Of a stretch of 64,000 nt of DNA, positions 23,204-33,986 are shown piece by piece (the first letter of the stretch is position 1; every line of letters starts with the position of its first letter). Under the pieces are notes generated by a model that was given only the letters and a program-made list of their open reading frames with translations, made no database searches and was not told the DNA's origin. Origin of the DNA: Hansfordia pulvinata (taxonomy: Eukaryota; Ascomycota; Sordariomycetes; Xylariales); the NCBI GenBank assembly GCA_006538405.1, contig BJKQ01000004.1, positions 248,001 through 312,000 of the forward strand, written 5' to 3'. Made by a program: the position numbers and the translations under genes.

Positions 23204-23314
23204 CTATAGCGGGGCGAGGCTTTCCAACTGATCGACAGGTTGAGCGGCGGTGCCGAGGGCGTGGGAGATGGAGATTACGCCCGCGAGGACGGGGACAAGG
23301 CGGGTGAAGAGCAT
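23204..23314 (-). pseudogene. Truncated secreted-protein gene: signal peptide only
   Basis: The frame from ATG at 23314 to TAG at 23204 encodes 36 residues. It starts MLFTRLVPVLAGVISISHAL, a textbook fungal signal peptide, then GTAAQPVDQLESLAPL, the usual start of a mature or pro-region. It ends exactly at the boundary of the inverted-repeat element (23203). The simplest inference is that the element, or the rearrangement that made the inverted repeat, cut off the rest of the gene. No continuation was recognised on the far side of the element. It could also be a first exon, but no GT donor precedes the stop. Confidence 0.45.
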
Positions 23315-25808
23315 GGTCTGTGTTCCCGGTGGGCTCTTGTGCTTTCACGGAGCTTTCGACAGAAAGTTGGGCCACGCCGGCAAGTAGTTCCGGATCGTAG
23401 ATGGATCAACCCTTTTTTATAATCGCTTTTCGCCTCTGCCTGTGTGCGTCCGTATAGGAGCAAGAGAAGGGGAAAAGGGGAAGAGACCGATGAGCAACGT
23501 GGGCCGAGCGAAGGCCGAGGTGAGCGAGCTTGGCACCGTGGACAGGGTGCAGTGGCTGCGTGCTGAGGCGAGATGGCTTTTGGTCTCGGCGTCCAGGCGA
23601 TGCGAGCACGAGAATCCCAGCCAAGTGGCGACGGGCTTCGTGTCCGCCTAGGCTGAAGAAGAAGAAGAAGAATAAAGGAAAAGAACGCGTCGGCCGGGGC
23701 TCTGGCATCAGTCTGCAGAAGGGTTATCGAGCGAGCCGGCTACACCTGTCACTCACCACCTTCCCTCCTGACTGACTAGGCGGTGGGACGCCCCGGGAGA
23801 TGATGGACGGAGGGGCCGCGGCAGAGCGCGGACTCCCGCACCCCGGCAGAGACTGGCAGAGTCGCTGCGTCATAAGAAGAGAAGTCGGCGCCACTCTTCG
23901 GGGCGCCCCGTGGGTGAGGTTCGGGTTTTTCATCATGAAGATTAAAACCAAAAAGAGGGGGAAGGGAAAAAAAAAAAGAGAAATAGGGCGAAGACACGGC
24001 TTGCTCAATCCGGGGTCAAATGCCGAGGTAGTCGGGGGTATCCCCCAAAACGGCGTGCTACAAAACGGCGGTATGAGATGATGAGACATAAAATTTATTA
24101 AAAAGATGTCGGCGTCTCCCCAGTCGGTCTGGTCGCCGACGTGGTGCTTCCGAGGGGCGCCGCATAGACACGAATAGAGCGAGCTTTCGCCTCCCGAGTC
24201 CCACGAGTTACGAGTAGTAGCAACGCCGGCTCAGGCATCCCCTTCCCCGCCACTCCGCTCCCACGAGTCCCGACCCCGCGCACGCTGTCGGTGAGGCGCT
24301 GCCCGCGGTGGCTCGAGCGCACTCTATAACCGCCGCCTTCTATGACCGCCGCCTCAACCGGCGCGCTCGTGGGCTGCTCGGCGGTGTTCTCTCCGTTCGC
24401 AGACTCGGGGTGTCCCCGCCTCGCAGGTCGGTACGTTCGGCGGCGGCCGGCCGGCCGGCCGGGGAAAGGCGGGCTATTCCGACGTGCTCTGCTCATGCAC
24501 CGAAGCCCCGGGATCGGGCTGGTGCGTCGCCACCAAATGCCACCGCGTCTGTCTCCCTTCTCAGGCGGATGGTTACGTGGATGGGTTTCGCTCGCGCTGG
24601 CGCTGGCAGTAAGGTGGCAGGAGAAATCATACCTACGTAACGCAGATAGACTCTCTGAGAAAGCCACATGTCGGGGGAGGTGGTAATGTACCCAGGCAGG
24701 TAGCCATTGGATGTCAGCACGAGTTCTTTCCCCCCGGGCCCCGACCATCACGACAGGGGTTGACCGCAACGTCGGGCCGCCCATCCACAGCCTCCCTCCG
24801 CAGCCAGCCTCGACGACGGACCAAACCCCTCAGCCCCAAGCCCGGCGCCGACATGGGAGCTTCTCCTCTGGTGATACCGCCCCTCTGCGGGTGCCGGCGA
24901 CGCTTGCTCTGGGGAGGGAGGAGGACCTTGCGCGCCCTCCTCCGCCTTTGGCAACCTCGGCCCCCCTCTTCTCGCCACCAACAGTCCACCTGCGGAAGCG
25001 AGGAAGAAGCAGAAAGCCGCTTAAAAAGGGAAAAACAAAGAAAAAGGAGCCTAGCATGCCTGCCACTCCGACCGTCGTCTGCCATGTCACGTCGTCGTTC
25101 ACGCGATGCCCGGCGCCGCCCTCCTACAGGTGGAATAACCCCAACCCCCTCCCTGTCTTCATCTTCTTACTCCCCAGATCGTCCGGCAAGAACGGTCTGG
25201 CCCGCCAATCGAAAGGGCGGGGTGGTGCGACACTGCGCGACCATCGCTGCGCCATGCGAGCCAATGGCCTCGCGCGGCAGCAGAGACACGGACAAGGGGG
25301 AAGGGGGGGGGCAGGGCTCCTCCAAATATTCTCCGAGTCCAGCCCCTTTCGCCCCATTACCCCAGGTTTTTCTGCGGTCGGGTGGAGGGGGAGGAAGGAG
25401 AGTTGAGAGCAGGGGTCTGTGTGAAAGACGGCTCGTCGGGATGTCTTTTGTTTTTTTCTGGTCGTCCCCCCCGCCCCTTGAGAGTGTAAGTCGGCGAGAT
25501 GGATCTTAAGGGGTGGGTGGGTGTACAAGGTATAAGGCGGCCAAGTCGTGCTCTCGGGCTGGGTGTTTCCAAAGCGTACACGTCTATCGTCTTCTTACCA
25601 TTCAACATTCGAAAGCCCCCGGCCGGAGTCGCTGTCGCCCGACAAGCCTCGATATATATATATATATACATATATATCCAGCCCCCCGGCGGAATCGCCA
25701 TCACCACCACCACCACCACCTGGAGGAGGAGCGAGCTCGAGAGAGGGGAGGTAAACCGCCGCGAAGACAGCACACGCAACGGCCCGACCGACCGACCGAC
25801 CGACAGCC
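23315..25808. other. Intergenic with promoter of the sugar transporter
   Basis: About 2.5 kb without a supported gene. Open frames here are Arg/Pro-rich and overlap on both strands. The right end carries an (AT)n microsatellite and CCGACCGACCGACC repeats just before the transporter start, and CACCAC repeats near 25700. Confidence 0.45.
25653..25679. repeat. (AT)n microsatellite in the transporter leader
   Basis: Alternating TA, with one CA interruption, lies about 130-155 bp upstream of the transporter ATG. It could act as a TATA-like element or simply be a repeat. Confidence 0.85.
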
Positions 25809-28364
25809 ATGGCGGACAGCAGCAAGGAGCGGGGCGTGGCGATGGCGCGCAAGGTGGCGGACCACGAGGTGGAGGAGAAGCTGGGCGGCAGCGCGGTGGT
25901 CGAGGCGCGGCGGGCGACCGAGGACGAGCACGCGCAGACGCTGCGGCAGGGCCTGAGCCGCAACCGCCGGGCCGTCATGTGGTCGGTCCTCATCTCCATG
26001 TCCATCATCATGGAGGGGTGAGTTTTCTTCTTCTTTCTTTTTTTTCTTTTTTTTTTCTAAAAAAGGGGAGGCTCTGGCTGAGAAAGGCACTGACTGACCT
26101 TGCCGAGCAGCTACGACACGATCCTCATGGGTAACTTCATGGCCTACCCCGAGTTCCAGCGCAAGTTTGGCGACTACTACGGCCCGGAGGTGGGGTGGTC
26201 CATCTCGGGGCCGTGGCAGAGCGGGCTGAACATGGCCAGCACTGTGGGCTCCATCTTTGGTATTGTTTCTTTTCCTTTTTTTTTCTCCTTTTCTTCTTCT
26301 TTTTCATTGTTTTTTAAATTTTATTCTCTCTTTTTCTTTCCTTTCCTTGTTCTTGCTTCACTCATCCTCGTCAAACGACAACTCTCACTGACAACCACCA
26401 CCACCATTACCACAGGCGGCATCGTCAACGGGTGGCTGGCCTCGCGCTACGGCTACCGGTGGGTCATGGTCGGGGCCATGGGCCTCCTGAACGCGTTCGT
26501 GCTCATGGTCTTCCTGGCCCCCGGGCCCGAGGTCCTCATCGCGGGCCAGGTCCTGTGCGGCCTGTGCTGGGGCGTCTTCGCGACGCTGAGCCCGTCGTAC
26601 GCCTCCGAGGTCTGCCCGACCAACCTGCGGGGGTACCTGACCACCTACGTCAACCTGTGCTGGGCCATCGGCCAGCTCATCGCCGCCGGAGTGCTCAACG
26701 GCTGCCTGGGGATCGAGGGCGAGATGGGCTACAAGATCCCCTTTGCCATACAGTGGGTGCGTATTCCATTTCGTTTTCTTCTCTTCCCCCTTTTCTTGTT
26801 TCTTTTTCCTTTTCTCTTGTTTGTCTTTCTTCGCGATTCTGCTCATTCTTCTAACCCCCCCCCTCCGTATTCCCACGATACTAACAGAATCCCCACCTCC
26901 CAGGTCTGGCCAATCCCCATGATGGTGGTGGCATACCTGGCCCCGGAGTCCCCCTGGTTCCTCGTCCGCGCGGGCCGTCTCGACGAGGCGCGCCGCTCGA
27001 TCGCCCGCCTCGGCGGCAGCAATGACCCGAAGAAAAGAAGAGACCCCGCGGCCACCGACGACCCCGAGATCAACGCCCAGCTGGCCATGATGCTGCACAC
27101 GGTCGAGGTCGAGGCCGAGGCGACGAGGGGCGCGTCGTACGCCGACTGCTTCCGGGCTTCGAACCGGCGGCGCACCGAGGTCGTCTGCGTCGCGTTCGCG
27201 GGGCAGATCCTCTCGGGCAGCAGCTTCGCGTACACGCCGACCTACTTCTTCACCACGGCCGGGATGGACACGGCGCGCTCGTTCGAGCTGGGCCTCGGAG
27301 CCAAGGGGATGGGCTTCATCGGGACTCTTCTGTGCGTTTTTGTTTTTTTTGTCTTTCTTTTGTTTTTATCATTTTATTTTTTTTTGACTTGGACTGACAA
27401 ACCGCGCCTAATCCCCGGGATGTATTTGTGTGTGTGTGCAGGTCCTGGTGGCTCATCTCGTACTTTGGCCGCCGCCCAATCTACGTCGCGGGCATCGGCT
27501 GCCTGTCGCTGATCCTCATGGTCGTCGGCGTGCTGGACGTGACAGCCGGCGAGGGGGGCTTGTGGCCTTCCGGGGGTTGTGCGTGCTGTGGCTGCTGGTC
27601 TACTCGCTGACCCTGGGGCCCATCACCGTGAGTCTTGGCTGTTCCCTCTCTCTCTCTCTCTCCAAGGCAAAAGTCGGAGACAAAAGATCAATGGCCAAGA
27701 CCACAGATAGGAGAGCAATGACAAACAACAACCCAGCTGATAAACTTCCCCCCCCCCCCCCAATAACAGTACAGCATCATCTCGGAGACGTCCTCGGTCC
27801 GCCTGCGCCCGCTGTCGGTCGTCCTGGCGCGCACGGCGTACCAGCTCGTCAACATCGCCTCGCAGGTGCTGCAGGCGTACATGCAGAACCCCACCGAGTG
27901 GAACTGGAAGGGCAAGACGGGCTTCTTCTGGTTCGCCACGTCCTTCATGGTCTTTGTCTGGTCGTGGTAAGTTTTATCTTCATGAGGTTTTACCGAGCGA
28001 GCGAGAGAGAGAGAGAGAGAGATTTGACTAACCCGTCTTCGCAGTTTGATATACTCTCTTCCCCCCCGTCAGCCTTCCAACAGCGTCACCACCTCTCTCC
28101 AGACTCTGTCCTGCCCTTTTGAAAATGAAAATAAGAATGAACAACATTAAAGAACCACCTGCTAACCTACTGACTCGTCTACCTGTCCCAGACTTCCGCC
28201 TGCCCGAGGTCAAGGGCCGCACGTACGAGGAGCTCGACATCCTCTTCGCGCGGGGCGTGCCGGCCCGCCAGTTCGCCGCCGCGCACGTCGACGCGTATTC
28301 GCCCGCCGCCGGAGGGCGTTCATCCGAGCACGAGGACGAGGGGGAGCGTAAGGGCAGTCTGTGA
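25809..28364 (+). CDS. MFS sugar transporter, maltose/alpha-glucoside type, about 560 aa, seven exons
   Basis: Exons: 25809-26017, 26111-26259, 26416-26756, 26904-27331, 27442-27627, 27770-27966 and 28192-28364. Family marks are YDTILMGNF in the first helix, GGIVNGWLASRYGYRW, the PESPWFLVRAGRLDEAR motif after helix 6, FGRRPIYVAG, and RLPEVKGRTYEELDILF at the C-terminus. These point to the fungal MAL-type H+ symporters for maltose and alpha-glucosides in the plasma membrane. The first four junctions are phase-consistent. Exon 5 changes frame at a GGGGGG run (about 27553-27558); one missing G would restore GEGG-LVAFRGLCVLW. The exon 6/7 join would create a stop as written. If one G at 27966-27967 were surplus, it would read WSYFRLPE or similar. 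The introns are strikingly pyrimidine-rich. Substrate is inferred from family only. Confidence 0.88.
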
Positions 28365-28677
28365 TCTTGTGTGTGTGTGTGTGGGGGGGGGGGCGCGAGT
28401 TTAGTTTCCGTGACAGTGGTCCTTCTTTTCTTTCGAAATTTACGCGGTCTACTTCTTGCAAGCACGGGAGCAAGGCGGAGTTTGCGATTATCACGAGAGA
28501 AAAAGGCGGGATGATGGTGTAAGCTACTCGTAGCGCATCTGCCGCCGATCCCTAGACCGCTGAGGCGATGACAGCCTGATAATGACAAACGAATATATTC
28601 TTGCGAGGGAGCTACATCTAATCGTCTGGTTTCTTTGTCTTTTTTTTTTTCTCTTCGCAACGCCCCCCCTTTTAAAA
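28365..28677. other. Intergenic between convergent genes
   Basis: The 313 bp between two stop codons contain a GT repeat and a G run near 28371-28391. Nothing else was seen. Confidence 0.5.
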
Positions 28678-29332
28678 TTAAAAGAACCTCCACACCGAAT
28701 CAACCCCCTTGCGCCCCTTGAACGCGCCGTACCACCGGCACAGCGGGTACAGGGCGGCCAGGGCGGCGGCCCACAGCGCGAAGAAGACGGCGGGGCTGGC
28801 GACGCCGCGGGCTGGGTGGCCCGGGTTGCGCGTGTCGGGGACGTCCGGGTTGACGCGGCCGAGGAGGGCGACGATCAGGGCGCCGCCGAGCATGAGGAGG
28901 GTCTGGTGGACGAGGTAGAAGAAGAGGGCGGAGGTGCCGTAGGTCAGGAGGAGGTGGGCCGCCGCGCGGGCGAGGCGGAGGGGGAGGGAGGGATGGCTGG
29001 CGCTGGTGCTGCTAGTGGGAGTGGTGGTCACGCTGCTGGGCACGCTCTCGAGGGCGGCGAGGAGGAGCAGGTTGCCGGCCATGGTGAAGGCGAAGAAGGC
29101 GACGTCGGGCGGGTACTTGACGAGGTAGAAGAAGGACTGGGGCGACGCCAGGTAGGGGTTTGCGCCGGGGGCCAGGGCCGCGTGCTCCGGGGCGCGCAGG
29201 CAGCCCTCGGACAGGTTGCCGGCGCGCAGCAGGCGGGTGGCGACGAAGAGGGCGGCGCTCAGCAGGGCGGCCAGCAGCGTCGCGCCGCGGATGAAGGCCG
29301 GCGAGAGGAGGCGGCGCGGCGGGGAAGGCGGT

Positions 29333-29363
<31 letters not shown>

Positions 29364-30528
29364 GAGAGGTGGTGGTCGCGGTCACGGCGCGGCCGTAGAG
29401 GAGGCCCAGCAGGGCGAAGGAGAGCCAGGCCAGCGGGGGGAAGCCGTTGAAGATGCGCTCGCTGAAGATGGGGTAGAGCCAGACGCGGACGAAGAAGCTG
29501 TCCGAGATGGAGTTGGTGGTGGTGGTGACAGCAGTGAGGCTCTGGCTCGACTCGGCGGCGCAGTGGCCGCCGTTGGGGGACAGCCAGACGTTCCACCAGA
29601 TGGTGACGAGGGCGAGGGCCAGCGTGGCGGCGTTGTGGAGGTGCCACGAGATGGCGAGGCTGCGCTGGGTGGCCGCCTTGCTGGTGGTCGTGATGTCGCT
29701 ACTCGGGGGGCAACCACCCTGGCGAGGAGCAGCGCGTCGGATCAGGGGCGTCGTGTCGGTGTCGGTGTCGGTGTCTGCCGCCGCCGCTGTTCTTCTTCTC
29801 CCCTGCTGCCAGTCTCTGGGGACGTCGCCGACTGCCGCGTCGATCAGGCGGGCCAGTGCGGGCTCGGACGTCTGGAAGGCGATCCACAGCATGCCGGCCA
29901 GGACGTAGTCGACGCCGAGGGCGAAGAGGACGGGGTTGGCCCACCACATGGCGCCGGCGGAGACGAGGAAGGGCATGGCGGAGCACAGCAGGGTCAGGAT
30001 GGCGGCGCGGACGGCGAAGTGGCGCAGCATGCGGGCGGGGGACCAGCCGAGGCGGGCGCGGGAGCGGCCGAAGTAGACGACGCCCATGCCGAGCAGGAAC
30101 GTGAAGCCCGGGGCGCACAGGTCCGTCAGGGTGCGGACGGCGAAGCCCAGCGCGGGGTCCCAGTGCTCGACGACCTGGCCGTCCGCCTCGGCCTCGCGCC
30201 CCTGCCCGTGGCCCCACGCCTTGAGCGCGATGTTGGCGTGGTCCAGCGCCATGATGACCATCAGCAGGCCCCGGAGCAGGTCCGGCGCGACGGCCCGGGT
30301 GGCGAAGGACGAGGATGAGGAGGAAGAGGAGGGGTGGAAGTCATGGCTGCTGTTGTCGTTATAGTTGCTGGTGTTGGTGGTGACGGTGGTGGTTGCTGTC
30401 GTCGCCGTCTCCTCGTCGTCGGCCACGGGCAGCGCCGGCGGCAGCGACTGGTACGACGCCGCGGAGGCGCCGGTGTCGCGCCGGGACGCCGTAAAGTCCG
30501 TCTCCTGGGTCGCCGGGCCCGTTTCCAT
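28678..30528 (-). CDS. DUF1624 / HGSNAT-like multi-membrane protein, 616 aa
   Basis: Single intact exon. ATG 30528 (METGPATQETD) is preferred over an ATG 99 bp upstream because the added leader is not protein-like. After an 80-residue Ser/Thr-rich cytosolic tail comes APDLLRGLLMVIMALDHANIAL (residues 81-102), the start motif of the DUF1624 / heparan-alpha-glucosaminide N-acetyltransferase-like membrane domain. It is followed by LCAPGFTFLLGMGVVYFGRSR and about ten hydrophobic segments. A His follows the conserved Asp (LDHAN), as in this acyl-transfer superfamily. The late part reads ALFFYLVHQTLLMLGGALIVALLG. Such proteins are thought to move acyl groups across membranes, but the fungal members have no assigned substrate. 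Low-complexity loops (Thr/Asp, Ser repeats) interrupt it. Confidence 0.85.
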
Positions 30529-32129
30529 GACGGCGGCGAAGGCAGACAGACAGGCAGACCGAGGGCAGGAGTCCGTGATGTGTTCCGGGGTGTGGTGAGA
30601 GACTAGAAGAGGTGGCCGGTGAATCATGGACAGAAAAAAAGAGACTACCTCAAGGACAGTTGCGAAGAGAGGGATCCAAGTCTAGGTAAATACAAAGTTG
30701 TCATCCCGGGGCGGCATGACAACATGCCGAGTCCGAGCCCGGCCCGCCACGTCCTCGGGCACTTTTTGGCGCGGGCGGCGCGGGTGGGTGAAGAGGAAGA
30801 GTGAGAAAGTGCGTGAGTGAGTAGGTACTTAAGTTGGTGGTGGACGGACTGTGCGGCCGCGCGCAAGCTGGTGGAATCGCCAGGAAGGGCAAGTGGGTAA
30901 GAATTAACAAGTAAGAAGAAGAAAGGGAGCAGTGGCCGTACAAAAGAGCCCTCCTCGTCTGAGAGCAGACCCGGCAGCTACTCGTCAAACGACGAGGGAT
31001 TCCCCCATTTCAAGTGCGCTCAACGGTACCAAGAACAAGACAAGACAAGGCTCCGGCCCTGGCGTTCATGTTAGCTGCTCCGGAGGTTCCGGGCGGCCCA
31101 GTCATCCAGTCCGTTGGCGTTTCGTATCGGATGTACCAGTACCTACTACCTACATACCTTACCTTACCTTAGTTAACTTGTAAGGCGCCGTCAGCGCCGG
31201 TTCTTTCCCTATGGCGAGCCGTCAGCCGCACGTTGAGCAGGCATCATAGACAGGGCTGCGGATGGGTGGGGCACAGCGACATGATTCGTCATGGCTCATA
31301 AGACTCTCCCACCGTTGTTGTGTTCCTGTTGTCACGGCTGCTATCAATGAATGAGATAAGTCTGGCTGGCGGGTGACTCTTTTACTGACAAGTTGGTTGG
31401 TCGCCCTATCACGGCATACTCGTAGTCCATCCACGAGTGCAGATAGTGGCAGAGCTGGCTCACGGGGTAAAAACACGGGCATTTTGGCCGTGATTCCACT
31501 GCGGCCCCGCCTTCCTTTGTTTCACTCGTACCTGGATCCCGCAGCGGTGGAAAGCCACGTGCCGACCGATTGAGTTCTAACCTCGGGCTGCCTTAGGTAG
31601 CTCAAGTATCTAACCTTCTAGGTACCGTAGGTACCTTGGGTACTCATTAGCTTACCTAAGATTTCACTGGGCTATGGTTCATGGTCTGTTCCACCGTGCA
31701 TATACTCGTGGGAGTGCGAATAGCCTCACAGAGCAGACAGGAACACCAACAACAGTTCTGACAACTCAGTTCCATGGAAATTCGTATTCATGTGGCTATG
31801 CTAATCGTTTCTGTGCTCTGGCTCAAATTCCAAACTTGCTTCTAACAAACAAGAAAACCCCAATCAATCAATCAGTCAGTCAGTCAATCTCACTAAAAGT
31901 GCTTGGGCGAAGCCCGGCAATGCACATCCGTAAACCCCAATTGGGAACCAACCGTTCAAGACGTGAAAACATCAAATACCCCCCCGTTGATACATGCGCT
32001 CGCTCGGTTGCTCGCTCGCCCGCTGTGGCTGTCCGTTAATCAGTCCCTTGATCGATCCATGGGCGCACCGTCAATTCACCACCATCTTCTCTCTTCCACG
32101 CTTCATGTTCTTCTGTTTCCGTGAGCAAC
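30529..32129. other. Intergenic
   Basis: Promoter of the DUF1624 gene on the left and 3' side of the next - strand gene on the right. CCTTACCTTACC and GGTACCGTAGGTACC-type motifs occur at 31140-31170 and 31590-31650, and CAATCAATCAGTCAGTC near 31862-31890. No supported gene. Confidence 0.4.
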
Positions 32130-33954
32130 TCAGGCGTCACCCTCATCCCCAGCCGCCAACTCAACCTCGTGCTCCTCCACGGGCTCCAGCGCCTCCAGGC
32201 CGAACTGCGCCTCGTACTCTCCTCCCTCGTCTTGCCAACGGCCGCCGCCTTCCACAGCGTCAACGCCGCTCGGCTCTGCGGCCATCGTCGCCGTCTCCGT
32301 GACCACGACCGTCTCGACCTGCGTCTGGGTCTCCGTGACCGTCTCGAACGCCTGCGAGCCCGCCTCCAGCGAAGGTGGCGCGGTGGCCTCGGCAGCCGGC
32401 ACCGCCACCATGCTCTGCGCCGCCAGCGCCGACGAGCACGGGTCGGCGGCGGCGGCCCCGTCCTCCTCCTCCGCCGCTGGCAAGCTCTCGGCCGCCGGGG
32501 CCGCGGCCGGCCCTTCATACCCCGGCACGTCCCGAGCGGCGGACTCGGCGCGGTGAAGCGCCAGCATCTGCGACTGGCTGGCCACGAGCTCCTGCAACTC
32601 GAGGATGGCCGGGTCGCGCGGCGGCAGCTGGGCGGCGGGGCCGGCGCTGCGCACGGCCAGCATGAGGATCAGGACGGCCAGCAGGGCGATGATGACGTTC
32701 TTCTTGTCCTGCAGGAGGACCCGGGCCGACTGGAGTAGCAGCTCGGGCAGCGACGCCGACTGGTACGGCGCCGCGGGGCGCGGCGACGGCTGCTTCGGGT
32801 GGTGCGACTCGGCCATCGGCGGCGCCGGTGGTGGTGGCGACGTGTCCCGGGCGGCTGGTGCTTCTTTTGCGGCTGCTACCGCTGCTGCTGCCGCTGCTTG
32901 CGGGCCGGGCTCGTCAGCCTCAACGGCCGGCGGCGGGGTGGCCTCCCGGAACGGCTCCTGCTCGACAATCTCCGGCACAGGTGTCTCGGGCTTCTCGATC
33001 GACTCCATGATTTCCGGCTCTGGCTCCGACTTGAGCTCCGCCTCGGGCTCGGGCTCCGGTACTGATGCCGCCTCCGGCTCCAACCTGCTCTCCTCGACTT
33101 CGTCCTCCACCCCTACTGCCAACCCCGCGGTGCTGCCCCTTCCGACGCTGCTGGGAGGAGCAGCAGCAGCAGCAGCAACCGCGGCGAGCGGCGTAAAGAC
33201 ACGACTGGCCGCCCGCGGCTGCAGGCTGCTCGCGCGGCGCTGCTGCTCCTCGAGCAGGCGGGAGGCGATCTTCTCCTCGCGGAACTGCATGGCGACCTCG
33301 TGCGCAATCTCGTCCTCCTCCTGCTGCGCCAGCTCGCGCTCCTGCTGCGCGGCCGCCAGCCTCTCGAGCTCCTCCTGCAGCGGCGCCGTCATGACGGGCT
33401 CCAGCTCAATGTCGACGCGCTCCATCTCGCGCCAGCACGCCGCCCACGCCCCCGCCCGCATCAGCCCGTTGCTGGCGTACACCTTGACGCGGAACAGCTT
33501 CCTGGCCGAGGACGACAGCAGCCGCCCCGCGGACACAGATTCGTCGAGCCGGACGTCCGAGGCGCACGTGGCGCACCAGTGGCGCCGGCGCTGCTCCGAC
33601 CTCGCCCGTCGTCCCGGCCCGCGGCTGCAGTCCTCGACAGCCTCGCTGTTGTCGTCGTCGTCGTCGTCCTCGTCCTCGTCATCCTCCTCCTCCCCATCCC
33701 CACCAAGCAGGTCGTGCTCGTTGCTCGGCCCCAGGTAGTGCCCGCAGGCGAGGATGCGCGCGCGGCTGCGCGACGGCAGGTCGAGGGCCTCGAGCAGGCG
33801 CTCCTCGAGCACCTCGTAGTCGCCCTGGGGGTGGCCCAGCAGGACGCCGCGCTCGCATACCGTGTCGCCCAGGCGGTCCTGCAGCAGGCGCCACGAGTCG
33901 CACAGCGTCCGGACCGACGCCGCCTTCTCCGCCGCCCTCCGCCGCCCGTCCTTC

Positions 33955-33986
<32 letters not shown>

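Noticed and set aside
24098..24784. 228-codon frame on the - strand
   Set aside because: Arg/Pro/Ser-rich, overlaps + strand frames of similar quality, no domain or signal peptide.
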